From assembly GCA_025056735.1 (NCBI GenBank), contig JANWVR010000103.1, positions 1-64,000 on the forward strand: a stretch of DNA of 64,000 nucleotides, read 5' to 3'. A model generated the notes under the pieces. The model searched no databases and was not told the DNA's origin. It worked only from the letters and a program-made list of their open reading frames with translations. The DNA comes from Saprospiraceae bacterium (GTDB lineage Bacteria > Bacteroidota > Bacteroidia > Chitinophagales > Saprospiraceae). The position numbers and the translations under genes were made by a program. Positions 41,189 through 49,426 of the stretch are shown piece by piece (the stretch's first letter is position 1; every line of letters begins with the position of its first letter).

Positions 41189-41857
41189 CTACGCCTCGGG
41201 AAGGATACGGGCCGGGACCCACTCGCCGCGTTCGACGGCGGGCAGTGGCAATGCCTCATCTTCTTCCGGAGCGGGCGGCACTGCTGTGCGCGCAGAAGCA
41301 GCATCTGGACGATGGCGCTCGACCATGCGTACTACTTTAGACAACAGATCGAAATAATTCGGATCGGTCGCGTAGCCGGCACGCGCCACTTCGCGCAGGA
41401 AGGCCATCGGGTCGGAGCCCACGCGCACAGCCTCCGCATAGCGAGGGTTGGTCAGGAAAAACTGCGCGTGATCCTGGAAGGAACCCTTAGCCGTACGGTA
41501 GCGGCGAAACCAGTCCTTCACTCGATATTTCCACAATCCCGGCTTCACCTCCGTGATGGAAAGGAGTTTTGGGAAGCGATGCCCCTCGTTAGGGCTTTTC
41601 AGGTACTCGGTTGTTGTCAGCAGTTGGCGTTTGCGCGGCGGGTCTGTTGCTTTGGCCTTAATGCCAAAAAACATGTTGCTTAGTGCGTGTTCGCCCCATC
41701 CGCTCTCTATGGCGGCCTGGGCCAGAATGGCGAGGGCGCTGATGCCGTTCTTTTCCGCGTTTGCTGGGTGTAGCGCCAGTATTGGTGGGTGCACAAAATC
41801 GGGAGGCGGGGTCTTCACTCCGCGTGTTTCAGGTGAAAAAGCAGGCCATTTTGGCAC
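41189..41857 (-). CDS. glucosaminidase-domain protein (GH73-like)
   Basis: 222 residues; the only good start is a GTG at 41857 (MPKWPAFSPETRG). The GH73-type domain lies at ~25-180: ALAILAQAAIESGWGEHALSNMFFGIKA contains the catalytic Glu, then YLKSPNEGHRFPKLLSI, WFRRYRTAKGSFQDHAQFFL and AGYATDPNYFDLLSKVVRMVERH. No signal peptide is visible, so export would need another route or a different start. It cleaves the glycan strand of peptidoglycan. The Pro/Glu-rich C-tail is probably disordered. It is convergent with the beta-lactamase-like gene and divergent from ompA-like. Confidence 0.82.
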   Translation of the reverse strand: MPKWPAFSPETRGVKTPPPDFVHPPILALHPANAEKNGISALAILAQAAIESGWGEHALSNMFFGIKAKATDPPRKRQLLTTTEYLKSPNEGHRFPKLLSITEVKPGLWKYRVKDWFRRYRTAKGSFQDHAQFFLTNPRYAEAVRVGSDPMAFLREVARAGYATDPNYFDLLSKVVRMVERHRPDAASARTAVPPAPEEDEALPLPAVERGEWVPARILPEA

Positions 41858-41906
41858 CTAAACTAAGTTTTTTTGCAGGATGACCGATATTTCCGAGAGA
41901 ATGAAT

Positions 41907-41914
41907 TACATTTG
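41907..41914 (+). promoter_or_regulatory. -7 promoter element (TACATTTG) for the OmpA-HHH pair
   Basis: Exact TAnnTTTG match 39 nt before ATG 41954. Confidence 0.5.
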
Positions 41915-41953
41915 CCCAGACATCACCGTGCAAAATTTAAAACCGCTCCACCT

Positions 41954-42757
41954 ATGAGTAAAATTCCACTCTGGCTCGTGTTGCTGGTGTTTGGGGGATA
42001 TTCGGTGTGGGCTGTCCGTTTCTGGCATTGCCATGTGTGCAAGTGCTGCGATGGGCAGGCGCCTACTACGGAAGCATCCGCCAAGACGACCGGCGAACCC
42101 CTATTCAAATGGATGGCCAATGTGCCGGAACCCGACGCCAACTTTGCGGCCTGGAAAAAGGCTCTGCTGGCGCGAGGCGGCCAGGGCGATACGCTCCTGA
42201 TCACCGGCTGGCAACGCCCTGGCGAACCTGACGGCATCGGCCTGGCGCGCGCAGAGGCCATCAAGCGCTTGATGATGCCCGAAGTGCCTGAAAGCCGCAT
42301 CCGTTTGGCTTCTAAGACCGTTCAGGACGGGCTGACCCAAGGTGGCCCGCCTATGGGCTCAGCCGACTACAGCTGGCTCAAAATGGTACTGCCTATGGAA
42401 GAAGGTGCCATCATCGAAGCTGACCAGGATGTTATCCTATTGTTCCCCTTCCGTTCCACCGAGTATGACAAAGACCCGAAAGTGGAGGAGTACTTGAAGA
42501 AGTTGGTGGAAAAGCACAAGACAACCTCAGCCACCTTCCTCATTGTGGGTCATACCGACGATGTAGGTACTGACGAGTATAACCTCAATCTGGGCCGTGC
42601 TCGCGCCCAATCCATCGCTAACGTACTCATCAAGCGAGGCATCGCCGCTAACCGCATCCAAGTAGACTCGCGTGGTAAACGCGAACCCGTGGCCGATAAT
42701 ACCACTGAAGATGGCCGCCATCGCAACCGCCGCGTCGTTATCACCGTCAAACCATAA
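41954..42757 (+). CDS. OmpA-family peptidoglycan-associated protein with Cys-rich juxtamembrane segment
   Basis: 267 residues from ATG 41954; the track starts 27 codons earlier. A membrane helix or uncleaved signal (IPLWLVLLVFGGYSVWAVRF) is followed by WHCHVCKCCDG, a dense His/Cys cluster. Residues ~150-267 are an OmpA C-terminal domain: LFPFRSTEYDKDPKVEEYLKKL, TFLIVGHTDDVGTDEYNLNLGRARAQSIANVLIKRGIAANRI and RHRNRRVVITVKP, which bind meso-diaminopimelate in peptidoglycan. It is followed 29 nt later by a membrane/coiled-coil/HHH protein, an arrangement I believe recurs in Bacteroidota. The Cys/His cluster might bind a metal or form disulfides. Confidence 0.85.
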   Translation: MSKIPLWLVLLVFGGYSVWAVRFWHCHVCKCCDGQAPTTEASAKTTGEPLFKWMANVPEPDANFAAWKKALLARGGQGDTLLITGWQRPGEPDGIGLARAEAIKRLMMPEVPESRIRLASKTVQDGLTQGGPPMGSADYSWLKMVLPMEEGAIIEADQDVILLFPFRSTEYDKDPKVEEYLKKLVEKHKTTSATFLIVGHTDDVGTDEYNLNLGRARAQSIANVLIKRGIAANRIQVDSRGKREPVADNTTEDGRHRNRRVVITVKP

Positions 42758-42786
42758 TTGTACACCATCAAAACAAATTCAACGCC

Positions 42787-43434
42787 ATGTTCCTCTCATA
42801 CATCTTGCTCAACAGCTTCACCGAAAACCTGCCTGTAGCGCTCGCCCTGTGCATCGTTCCCTTCATCTTGGGATGGATTGCTGCTTACATCTACTACAAA
42901 GTCAGCAAGTTGCAAAGCGACAACGCTGAACTCAAACTCAAGGTCGAGGAGCAAACCCAGGCCATCACCGACCTGCGGATGAATGTCGCCAAATTGGAAG
43001 CTGACCTTGAGACGCGCTCCAAGGAGTTGCATAAAGTCAAGGATGCCCTTATCTTGTGTGAAAGCGAGCGCAACGCTTTGCGCGAACAGCTCGGCCCTGA
43101 GGCTTTAAAGGCGTTTGAGGCCGCTCGAGTCCGCGAAGCAGAAGGGCGTACCGTTGCATTTGCCGGCAAACAATACAAATGGGACGACTTGCAGATTATT
43201 GAAGGCATTGGCCCCAAAATTGCCGAATTGCTCCGCAACGCCGGCATTGAGACGTGGCAACAGCTTTCCATGACCTCGCCCTATCGTTTGCGCGAAATCC
43301 TCGATGCTGCAGGGCCTCAGTTCAACGCTCACGATCCAGAGAGCTGGCCTCATCAAGCCGCGTTGGCTGCCGACGAAAAGTGGGATGAACTGAAAGCCCT
43401 TCAGGACGAATTAGTCGGCGGACGTTCTGCTTGA
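42787..43434 (+). CDS. membrane-anchored coiled-coil protein with helix-hairpin-helix C-terminus
   Basis: 215 residues. One N-terminal membrane helix (ALALCIVPFILGWIAAYIYY). A coiled coil from ~42 to ~95 (LQSDNAELKLKVEEQTQAITDLRMNVAKLEADLETRSKEL). A C-terminal helix-hairpin-helix module (KWDDLQIIEGIGPKIAELLRNAGIETWQQLSMTSPYRLREIL), the type often annotated as flap-endonuclease-like 5' DNA nuclease. HHH repeats of this kind bind nucleic acid or protein; the nuclease label is not supported by any visible catalytic residues. Probably an operon partner of the OmpA-like gene. Confidence 0.75.
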   Translation: MFLSYILLNSFTENLPVALALCIVPFILGWIAAYIYYKVSKLQSDNAELKLKVEEQTQAITDLRMNVAKLEADLETRSKELHKVKDALILCESERNALREQLGPEALKAFEAARVREAEGRTVAFAGKQYKWDDLQIIEGIGPKIAELLRNAGIETWQQLSMTSPYRLREILDAAGPQFNAHDPESWPHQAALAADEKWDELKALQDELVGGRSA

Positions 43435-43468
43435 CAGCAGTCCGTTCAATGCCCTGGGCCGGTGGCGT

Positions 43469-43495
43469 AAAGCGGAGCCGCTTTGGCCTTTTTAT
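43469..43495 (+). terminator. terminator-like hairpin after the HHH gene
   Basis: AAAGCGG-AG-CCGCTTT 7-bp stem, then GGCCTTTTTA. It stands just before the larger palindrome. Confidence 0.45.
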
Positions 43496-43498
43496 ATG

Positions 43499-43535
43499 AA
43501 ATGTCCGGACGAGGAATCCTCGTCCGGACATTTTT
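43499..43535. terminator. 17-bp palindrome, bidirectional terminator between HHH gene and lpdA
   Basis: Left arm AAATGTCCGGACGAGGA and right arm TCCTCGTCCGGACATTT are perfect 17-nt complements around a single central A. Three T of the right arm plus TT form a five-T tail for the plus strand; the AAA of the left arm gives a short T-tail for the minus strand. It sits between convergent genes. Confidence 0.85.
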
Positions 43536-43606
43536 GTGCTCAGCCGGCAGACGCGCCAGCCGGAGTAGCAAGTACCCCCTCTGGAGCAACACCCAGCAGC
43601 GAGCGC

Positions 43607-45010
43607 CTACAAATGAATAGGCCGATTGGCCGTTGCTGCCAGCGCCGCCTCTCGGAAGGCTTCCGTGTAAGTGGGGTGAGCATGGCTCATACGGGCAGCG
43701 TCTTCGGCAGAGGCGCGGAATTCCATGAGAGCCACTGCCTCGGCAATCATGTCGGCAGCGCGCGCACCAACGATGTGGACTCCGAGAATTTCATCGGTTT
43801 CGGCATGGGCAATCACCTTGGCCATACCGTCTAAGTCCATACTGGCGCGAGCGCGGCCCAAAGCGCGGAAAGGGAACTTACCTACTTTGTACGGTACACC
43901 TCTTTCTTTGAGCTCCTCTTCGGTGTAGCCCACTCCTGCCACTTCCGGCCAGGTGTAAACGACGTTCGGAATGAGATGATAATGGATGTGCGGCTTTTGA
44001 CCCGCCAACCATTCGGCCACGAAGACCCCTTCCTCCTCGGCTTTATGGGCCAGCATGGGCCCCCGAACCACGTCACCAATAGCATAGACGCCGGGTACCG
44101 CCGTTTCTAAATGGTCGTTGACCGGAATGCGGCCCTTCTCGTCTAATGTAAGGCCGATGTTTTCTAAACCCAGGCCATCGGTATAAGGGCGACGACCAAT
44201 GGAGACTAAGCAATAATCTACCTCGAAGTGCAGGGTTTTAGACTCGTCATCTCGGCTTTGGGCGACGACTTTGACCTGCTTCTCAGAGGGCTTTACCTGC
44301 GTAACGGCATGGCGCACATAAAACTGGATGCCCAGCGCTTTGAGGCTTTTGCTCAGTTCGCGGCTACAATCGGCATCCATCGTAGGCAGAATGCGATCCA
44401 TGTACTCGACGACGCTGACTTCTGTGCCCAAACGAGCATAGACGCTGCCCAGCTCGAGGCCAATGACGCCGCCGCCGATGATGAGCATTTTGCCCGGCAC
44501 TTGTTCAAGATTGAGGGCCTCTGTACTGGTAATGACGCGCTTTTTATCGTAATTAAAGGAGGCTGGCACGATGGGTTTGGAGCCGGTAGCAATAATGACG
44601 TTTTGCGCAGCAAGTTGCAACTTACCTTCTTCCTGACTCACCTGTATGGCTTGGGGAGTCAGGAAGGAAGCGTGCCCGTGATAGACATCTACTTTGTTTT
44701 TTTTCATTAAAAACTCGACACCTTTGTTGTTTTCGAGCACGACCTGGTTTTTGCGCCGAATCATCTGGGGCATGTTGACCTTGAGGTCTTTGAGGTCAAT
44801 GCCGTGGGTTTTGAAGTGATGTTTGGCGGCGTGGTAATGCTCAGAGGAGTCGAGCAGAGCTTTGGAGGGGATGCAGCCCACGTTGAGACAGGTACCGCCG
44901 AGTGTGGAATAGCGCTCTATGATGGCGGTACGCATGCCCAGCTGGGCGCAGCGGATGGCGGCCACGTAGCCGCCGGGGCCGGAGCCAATGACGATAACGT
45001 CGTACTGCAT
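43607..45010 (-). CDS. lpdA: dihydrolipoyl dehydrogenase
   Basis: E3 subunit of pyruvate and 2-oxoglutarate dehydrogenase complexes; reoxidises dihydrolipoamide with NAD+. 467 residues. FAD-binding GSGPGGYVAAIRCAQLG at 9-25, redox disulfide GGTCLNVGCIPSK with Cys41/Cys46, NAD-binding IIGGGVIGLELGSVYARLG, second FAD motif GVYAIGDVVRGPMLAHKAEEEG, and a C-terminal catalytic His in SHAHPTYTEAF. It is alone here; no E1 or E2 genes are adjacent. The upstream ricT gene on the same strand ends 57 nt before the start, so co-transcription is possible. Confidence 0.96.
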   Translation of the reverse strand: MQYDVIVIGSGPGGYVAAIRCAQLGMRTAIIERYSTLGGTCLNVGCIPSKALLDSSEHYHAAKHHFKTHGIDLKDLKVNMPQMIRRKNQVVLENNKGVEFLMKKNKVDVYHGHASFLTPQAIQVSQEEGKLQLAAQNVIIATGSKPIVPASFNYDKKRVITSTEALNLEQVPGKMLIIGGGVIGLELGSVYARLGTEVSVVEYMDRILPTMDADCSRELSKSLKALGIQFYVRHAVTQVKPSEKQVKVVAQSRDDESKTLHFEVDYCLVSIGRRPYTDGLGLENIGLTLDEKGRIPVNDHLETAVPGVYAIGDVVRGPMLAHKAEEEGVFVAEWLAGQKPHIHYHLIPNVVYTWPEVAGVGYTEEELKERGVPYKVGKFPFRALGRARASMDLDGMAKVIAHAETDEILGVHIVGARAADMIAEAVALMEFRASAEDAARMSHAHPTYTEAFREAALAATANRPIHL

Positions 45011-45067
45011 GGGAAGAGGTAAGTGCTGTTATGAGGCGAAAGGAGCGATTTGCTGTGGGGAAGGTCT

Positions 45068-46492
45068 TCAGACTGCAGGTGGCGGACTGCCGTCAGGCCC
45101 GCCGGGACGGTTGGGATTTGGGCGGTTTTTCTTTTTTTTCTTCTTTTTCCGCTCGCCACTATCAGGTGCGGTTTGTCCAGAGGGCGCCGTTGGCGCAGAT
45201 TTGAGCTGAGGTGGTTTAGGCGCCTCTTTGGACTGCAGCGGCTTAGGCGCATCTTTCTGAGGCGGCTTTTGCTGATCGGGTTGTTGTGCGAGCGGCTCTT
45301 CGGCCTGCTCTAAGGCGGAGGCGAGACTTTGGCCAGCGCGTTTTTTGCGCTTTTTCTTGCGCTTCTTTTTCCGTTTTTCGATAGGCAACTCGAGCACGTT
45401 TCCGACGCTCTCGAAGTCGTGTACGGGTTCTTCCTCGTCGTCGGCTTCGTCTGGCATGGGAGGCGGGGCAAGGGCCAGAGTCTCCTCTAAGCTGGCGGGC
45501 AATTCGCCGTTTTTAATGCGTTCGAGGGCTTCCCACACCTGATCTACGTGGAGGGCGAAGAGTTTTCCTCGGTCATCGGCATAGGTGTAATACATGAGTC
45601 GTTTGAAGACATCGGTTTTGACCAAGATGGCCAGCCCAGCCTGCGTTTTAAGGCGCTCGGCCTTGTCCGGGAAGTCTTCTAAGGCATCAATGTAGGTGTC
45701 AAGTTCGTAGTTGAGGCAGCACTTGAGGCGGCCGCACATGCCGGATAGTTTTGTCTGGTTGATGGCTAAGTTTTGGTATCGGGCGGCAGCAGTGTTGACG
45801 CTTTTGAACTCGGCCAGCCAGGTAGCGCAGCAGAGCTCGCGTCCGCAATTGCCTAAGCCCCCCAGACGTGCCGACTCCTGACGGGCGCCTATTTGACGCA
45901 TTTCAACGCGGACGTTGAACTCGCGGGCATAGTGTCGGATAAGTTCGCGGAAGTCTACGCGCCCATCAGCGGTATAGTAGAAGGTGCATTTGCGCCCGTC
46001 GCCCTGAAACTCGACATCGCCAATTTTCATGCGCAGGTCGAGGCTTCGGGCAATGACGCGGGCGCGGATCATGACGTCGCGCTCCGTTTTGCGCAGTTGA
46101 TCTAAGCGCTCCAGGTCGCGCTCATGTGCTTTTCGGATGACGCTCTGCTGGCGGCTATCGGGTCGCACGCGCTTGCGTTTCATTTGCAAGCGAACCAGCT
46201 CGCCCGACAGGGAGATGACACCAACATCGTAGCCGCCTGAGGCGGACTCAACCAGCACCCAGTCGCCCGTTGTCGCGCGGGTGTGCGGTGGATTTTTGAA
46301 GAAATCTTTGCGCGCGCCATTTTTAAAGCTAACCTCAACAAAGTCAAAGGGCTCCGGGTCTTGAATGCCCATTGCCGTCAGCCAGTCGTACGTATTGTGT
46401 CGGTTGCAGCCACCGGTGGCGCATCCGCCGTTGGAGCGGCATCCTTTTACGCTATCTTTTCCAGTAGAACAGGAACATCCTAAACAACCCAT
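45068..46492 (-). CDS. ricT: PSP1-domain protein RicT (YaaT) with Cys-rich N-terminus and Lys-rich tail
   Basis: 474 residues from ATG 46492 (MGCLGCSCSTG); the track extends 129 codons further. N-terminal Cys cluster CLGCSCSTGKDSVKGCRSNGGCATGGC (residues 3-29). PSP1 domain at about 60-260 with GGLGNCGRELCCATWLAEF and MCGRLKCCLNYELDTY, the Cys sites that in Bacillus RicT take part in Fe-S/FAD binding with RicA and RicF. The tail beyond ~340 is low complexity, with KRKKKRKKKRKKR, Pro/Lys repeats and ERKKKKKKKNR. In Bacillus the Ric complex aids RNase Y; no ricA or ricF homologue is in this window. holB lies 42 nt upstream, so operon holB-ricT is likely. Confidence 0.85.
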   Translation of the reverse strand: MGCLGCSCSTGKDSVKGCRSNGGCATGGCNRHNTYDWLTAMGIQDPEPFDFVEVSFKNGARKDFFKNPPHTRATTGDWVLVESASGGYDVGVISLSGELVRLQMKRKRVRPDSRQQSVIRKAHERDLERLDQLRKTERDVMIRARVIARSLDLRMKIGDVEFQGDGRKCTFYYTADGRVDFRELIRHYAREFNVRVEMRQIGARQESARLGGLGNCGRELCCATWLAEFKSVNTAAARYQNLAINQTKLSGMCGRLKCCLNYELDTYIDALEDFPDKAERLKTQAGLAILVKTDVFKRLMYYTYADDRGKLFALHVDQVWEALERIKNGELPASLEETLALAPPPMPDEADDEEEPVHDFESVGNVLELPIEKRKKKRKKKRKKRAGQSLASALEQAEEPLAQQPDQQKPPQKDAPKPLQSKEAPKPPQLKSAPTAPSGQTAPDSGERKKKKKKKNRPNPNRPGGPDGSPPPAV

Positions 46493-46533
46493 GACTTTCT
46501 TCGTAACTCGTTTGGGTAAAACAATGCGGTGGA

Positions 46534-47634
46534 TTACTGCGGTTTTTTGATTAGCCGATGAATGCCTAAGGAGGCGTCTAAAATGAGGGCCTTGGGGTTG
46601 GCGTTTCGCTCGATATAGAAGATGTTGTCGTTGATGCGGGCGGCCAATTGGGTGATGTGCTCTAATGAGAAGACGGTTGCCATTTTTCGAGCAGTTTCTA
46701 ATTCCATTGGACGTAGGCGCGCCGGCAATTGGGGATTGACCTTGATGGCGAGCAGCTCGCGTAAAAAGTGAAGGGCGTATGTGAAAAACCTCTTCTGGTT
46801 TTCGCGGCCCAATTGAGCGAATTGCTCGGCCCAGCGCACCAATTCGACGCCGTTGCCGCGCCAACAATGGCGCAGCCATTCGACGAGCAGGCGGGCGTCA
46901 TCGCTTTCTAATGTTTGAGCCATTTGCAGGGCCTGGTTGTAGTCCCCGTCAGCCAGAAAGGCAATTTGCCGCGCCCGTTCGGCGTCAAGGCCCTGGCGGT
47001 TCTGCAGCGCTTTCGCCACGACTTCATCAGGCAGCGGATAAGTCTTGACCATCTGGCAGCGCGACAGGATGGTGGGTAAAATGGCGTCCGTATTTTCGGC
47101 AGCCAGCAAAAAGACCGTCTGGTCAGGTGGTTCCTCAATGAGCTTAAGCAGGCGGTTACCTTCTTTGCCCAGATACTCGGGCAACCACATTAGGAGCACC
47201 TTGTAACGGCCCTCAAAGGTCTTCAGGCTCAGTTTTCGCACGATGGCAACACATTCTTCCTTAGTGATGTTGCCTTGCTTGTTTTCAGCACCAATTCGTT
47301 GGAACCAGTCATTCGCGCTAAGCCACGGGTTTTCGGCGATGGCTTTGCGCCATTCGGCCAGATAGTCGGTGCTCACAGCGTTGGTCCCGACAACCGGGTA
47401 GGAGAAGTGGATGTCAGGGTGGGCCAATTGCCGGCTTTTTTCGCAGGCCGCGCAAGCACAGTCGGCAGGAGCATGAGGTATGTTGCGGCATTGCAGCTGA
47501 CGAGCAAAATCGAGCGCCAGCGCAAGCGTACCCCAGCCGGTCTTACCAGCCAGAAGCAAAGCGTGAGGAATGCGCTCCTGCTGGAGGAGCTGCCTCAGAT
47601 ACGCCTGTGCACTGTCTTGTCCGAATACGATCAT
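46534..47634 (-). CDS. holB: DNA polymerase III delta' subunit
   Basis: 366 residues, a clamp-loader subunit of the AAA+ fold. IVFGQDSAQAYLRQLLQQERIPHALLLAGKTGWGTLALALDFAR contains a degenerate P-loop (GKTGWGT, lacking the GKT ending), as usual for delta'. Zinc-type cysteines CRN...CACAACEKSR, then LLMWLPEYLGKEGNRLLKLIEEPP (delta' signature) and TILSRCQMVKTYPL. The C-terminal collar domain (about 230-360) is present. It lies upstream of ricT, as holB also does near yaaT in Firmicutes (family knowledge). Confidence 0.93.
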   Translation of the reverse strand: MIVFGQDSAQAYLRQLLQQERIPHALLLAGKTGWGTLALALDFARQLQCRNIPHAPADCACAACEKSRQLAHPDIHFSYPVVGTNAVSTDYLAEWRKAIAENPWLSANDWFQRIGAENKQGNITKEECVAIVRKLSLKTFEGRYKVLLMWLPEYLGKEGNRLLKLIEEPPDQTVFLLAAENTDAILPTILSRCQMVKTYPLPDEVVAKALQNRQGLDAERARQIAFLADGDYNQALQMAQTLESDDARLLVEWLRHCWRGNGVELVRWAEQFAQLGRENQKRFFTYALHFLRELLAIKVNPQLPARLRPMELETARKMATVFSLEHITQLAARINDNIFYIERNANPKALILDASLGIHRLIKKPQ

Positions 47635-47721
47635 GGCCTTAGTCCTGCTCGTGAGACTCTCGCTGAGGGCTACGCCGTAGTCGGCCCCTGACCAACTACA
47701 TCTGCGCTCCCTAGCACGTGT

Positions 47722-48195
47722 TCAAGAAAGGTGCGCGAGAATAGACGGGTCGAGTGGCTCGCAGGCGGGTGGGAAAACGGCCACAAGGCGTCCGCTTTCG
47801 TCGAGCAGGTATTTCTGAAAATTCCAGGAAACAGTGCTGTCTGAATGGCCGTTTTCAGCGGCATTGGTCAGCCAGCGATACACCGGATGCGTATTCGGCG
47901 CTTTTATGCTGACTTTGGCGGCCATCGGAAACGTTACGCCATAGCGCACACTGCAGAACCGACGTATTTCAGAAGCGTCGCCCGGCTCTTGCCCTCCAAA
48001 GTCATTACATGGAAACCCTACCACAACTAACGTATCGCCAAAATGCGTGTACAATTCCTGAAGTTGTTGATATTGAGGCGTGTAGCCACATTCGGAGGCT
48101 ACGTTGACGACCAATATCTTTTTACCCGCAAACGCCGCGAAGTCTATCTCGGCTCCGTCGAGTCCTTCCACGCGAAACTGATGAATGGTACTCAT
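47722..48195 (-). CDS. glutathione peroxidase-family thiol peroxidase
   Basis: 157 residues from ATG 48195 (MSTIHQFRVEGLDG); the track extends upstream into the Rpn remnant by read-through. Thioredoxin fold with peroxidatic cysteine in VNVASECGYTPQYQQLQEL (Cys, not Sec). Conserved GFPCNDFGGQEPGDASEI with the second Cys, and VSWNFQKYLLDESGRLV with the catalytic Trp-Asn. Bacterial Cys-GPx enzymes usually take electrons from thioredoxin rather than glutathione. Cytosolic peroxide defence. A TACCTTCG near-match lies 15 nt upstream, too close to be the promoter. Confidence 0.92.
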   Translation of the reverse strand: MSTIHQFRVEGLDGAEIDFAAFAGKKILVVNVASECGYTPQYQQLQELYTHFGDTLVVVGFPCNDFGGQEPGDASEIRRFCSVRYGVTFPMAAKVSIKAPNTHPVYRWLTNAAENGHSDSTVSWNFQKYLLDESGRLVAVFPPACEPLDPSILAHLS

Positions 48196-48269
48196 GTTTG
48201 CTTTGGCGGCGAAGGTATGACGAAAGTTTGAATGTGCAAGCCTGGGAATATTGCGTAGGCCCATACGCG

Positions 48270-48677
48270 ATATTTTTGCCTTCTGCCGCTCCTCCGGGTT
48301 GAAACGCGCTATCTCCGCCGCCTTAAAGAAGCGCTGAAAAACCCGCTTTTGCAGCGTCCGCGGGCGGTCTTGCAGGTTAGGCAAATGCTTGAGCACGTAC
48401 AAGCCCACTTATCGGACGTCGTCTCTAACGCCTCTTCGCGCTTATTGAACTTGGGCAACTCGATGTAAAGGAGCGTCAACTTGTCAAAAAACACCCGACA
48501 AGTCTGGTCTTTTAGTTGAATGCTGCACAGCACCTGCGAGTCGTTGCGATCTTCGTCGAGGACAAAATCCACGATAGCCACCAAGTACACAGGGTCCAAG
48601 TAGAAATTCCATTCGCCTTTTTTGACCTGCTGCTGGATGGGAAGGGTGGTTTCAGGACAAAAACACGGCGTTTTCAA
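48270..48677 (-). pseudogene. decayed Rpn-family recombination-promoting nuclease/transposase (C-terminal part)
   Basis: Two overlapping frames read as one family member. In the first: FYLDPVYLVAIVDFVLDEDRND, then QVLCSIQLKDQ, then DKLTLLYIELPKFNKREEALETTSDKW. At about 48408 the match jumps frame to GLYVLKHLPNLQDRPRTLQKRVFQRFFKAAEIARFNPEERQK. This order is typical of the C-terminal third of the PD-(D/E)XK transposase-like Rpn family (PF12784-type). The N-terminal catalytic part is missing, and the C-terminus decays directly upstream of gpx. So it is a frameshifted, truncated relic of a mobile-type nuclease. Confidence 0.75.
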
Positions 48678-48759
48678 ACCGCATTTGCTGCAAACCTTTC
48701 GCCTCCATCCCTCAAATCACCCAACTCCACCATTTTCCACTTTTCATTTTCCACTTTCC

Positions 48760-49371
48760 TCATTCCATCTCCTGAATGACCTCCGTAACTTCCGGCACCA
48801 TGCGTTTGAGCATGCCCTCGATGCCGGCCTTGAGTGTAACGGTGGAGGAAGGACAGCCGCTGCACGAGCCTTGCATGGTTACATAAACGCGGCCCTTTTC
48901 GAAGGCTTTAAATTCGATGTTGCCACCATCCATCTCTACAGCGGGTTTGACGTAGGTATCAATGAGTTCCTTGACGCGGCGGGCGATTTCGCCCTCTTCG
49001 CCGGCGAACTGAACGGCGTTTTGCTCGGCTAAATATTTGTCCCAGAATTCGGCAAAGCCCTCGCGGATCACTTCGCCGCCTTTTTCTAAGTAATCTTTAA
49101 TGAACTCCTTGAGCCTCAGCATAATATCGGCCCATTCATAGTTCATTTCTTTCGTGATGGTGATGTAGTTGTTATTAAAGTAGACGCTCTTCACGTAAGG
49201 GAGTTCCATCAGCGAGTGGGCCATAGGGCTCCACTGGGCAGCTAAATCTTTGTCTTTAAAATCAGCGATGCCCCGATGTAGCAGGCGATTTGTGACGTAT
49301 TTGAGGGCTTCCGGGTTAGGTGTTTGCTCGGTATAAAGCATGACGGGGCCTTTGGCGACAGTGTTTTCCAT
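48760..49371 (-). CDS. NifU-domain Fe-S carrier protein (NfuA-like)
   Basis: 203 residues from ATG 49371 (MENTVAKGPVMLYTEQTPNP). N-terminal Nfu domain (about 12-105: YTEQTPNPEALKYVTNRLL, SPMAHSLMELPYVKSVYFNNNYITITK). C-terminal NifU domain (about 125-200) with the cluster-binding CxxC in GSCSGCPSSTVTLKAGIEGML. It delivers [4Fe-4S] clusters to target enzymes. The track start at 49527 runs through an out-of-family Cys-rich extension that I do not accept. Confidence 0.92.
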   Translation of the reverse strand: MENTVAKGPVMLYTEQTPNPEALKYVTNRLLHRGIADFKDKDLAAQWSPMAHSLMELPYVKSVYFNNNYITITKEMNYEWADIMLRLKEFIKDYLEKGGEVIREGFAEFWDKYLAEQNAVQFAGEEGEIARRVKELIDTYVKPAVEMDGGNIEFKAFEKGRVYVTMQGSCSGCPSSTVTLKAGIEGMLKRMVPEVTEVIQEME

Positions 49372-49426
49372 GTGAATATGCGTTTTAAATGCTGCTTTAA
49401 AACAAGATTGGCAGCATTTGGTTCGC

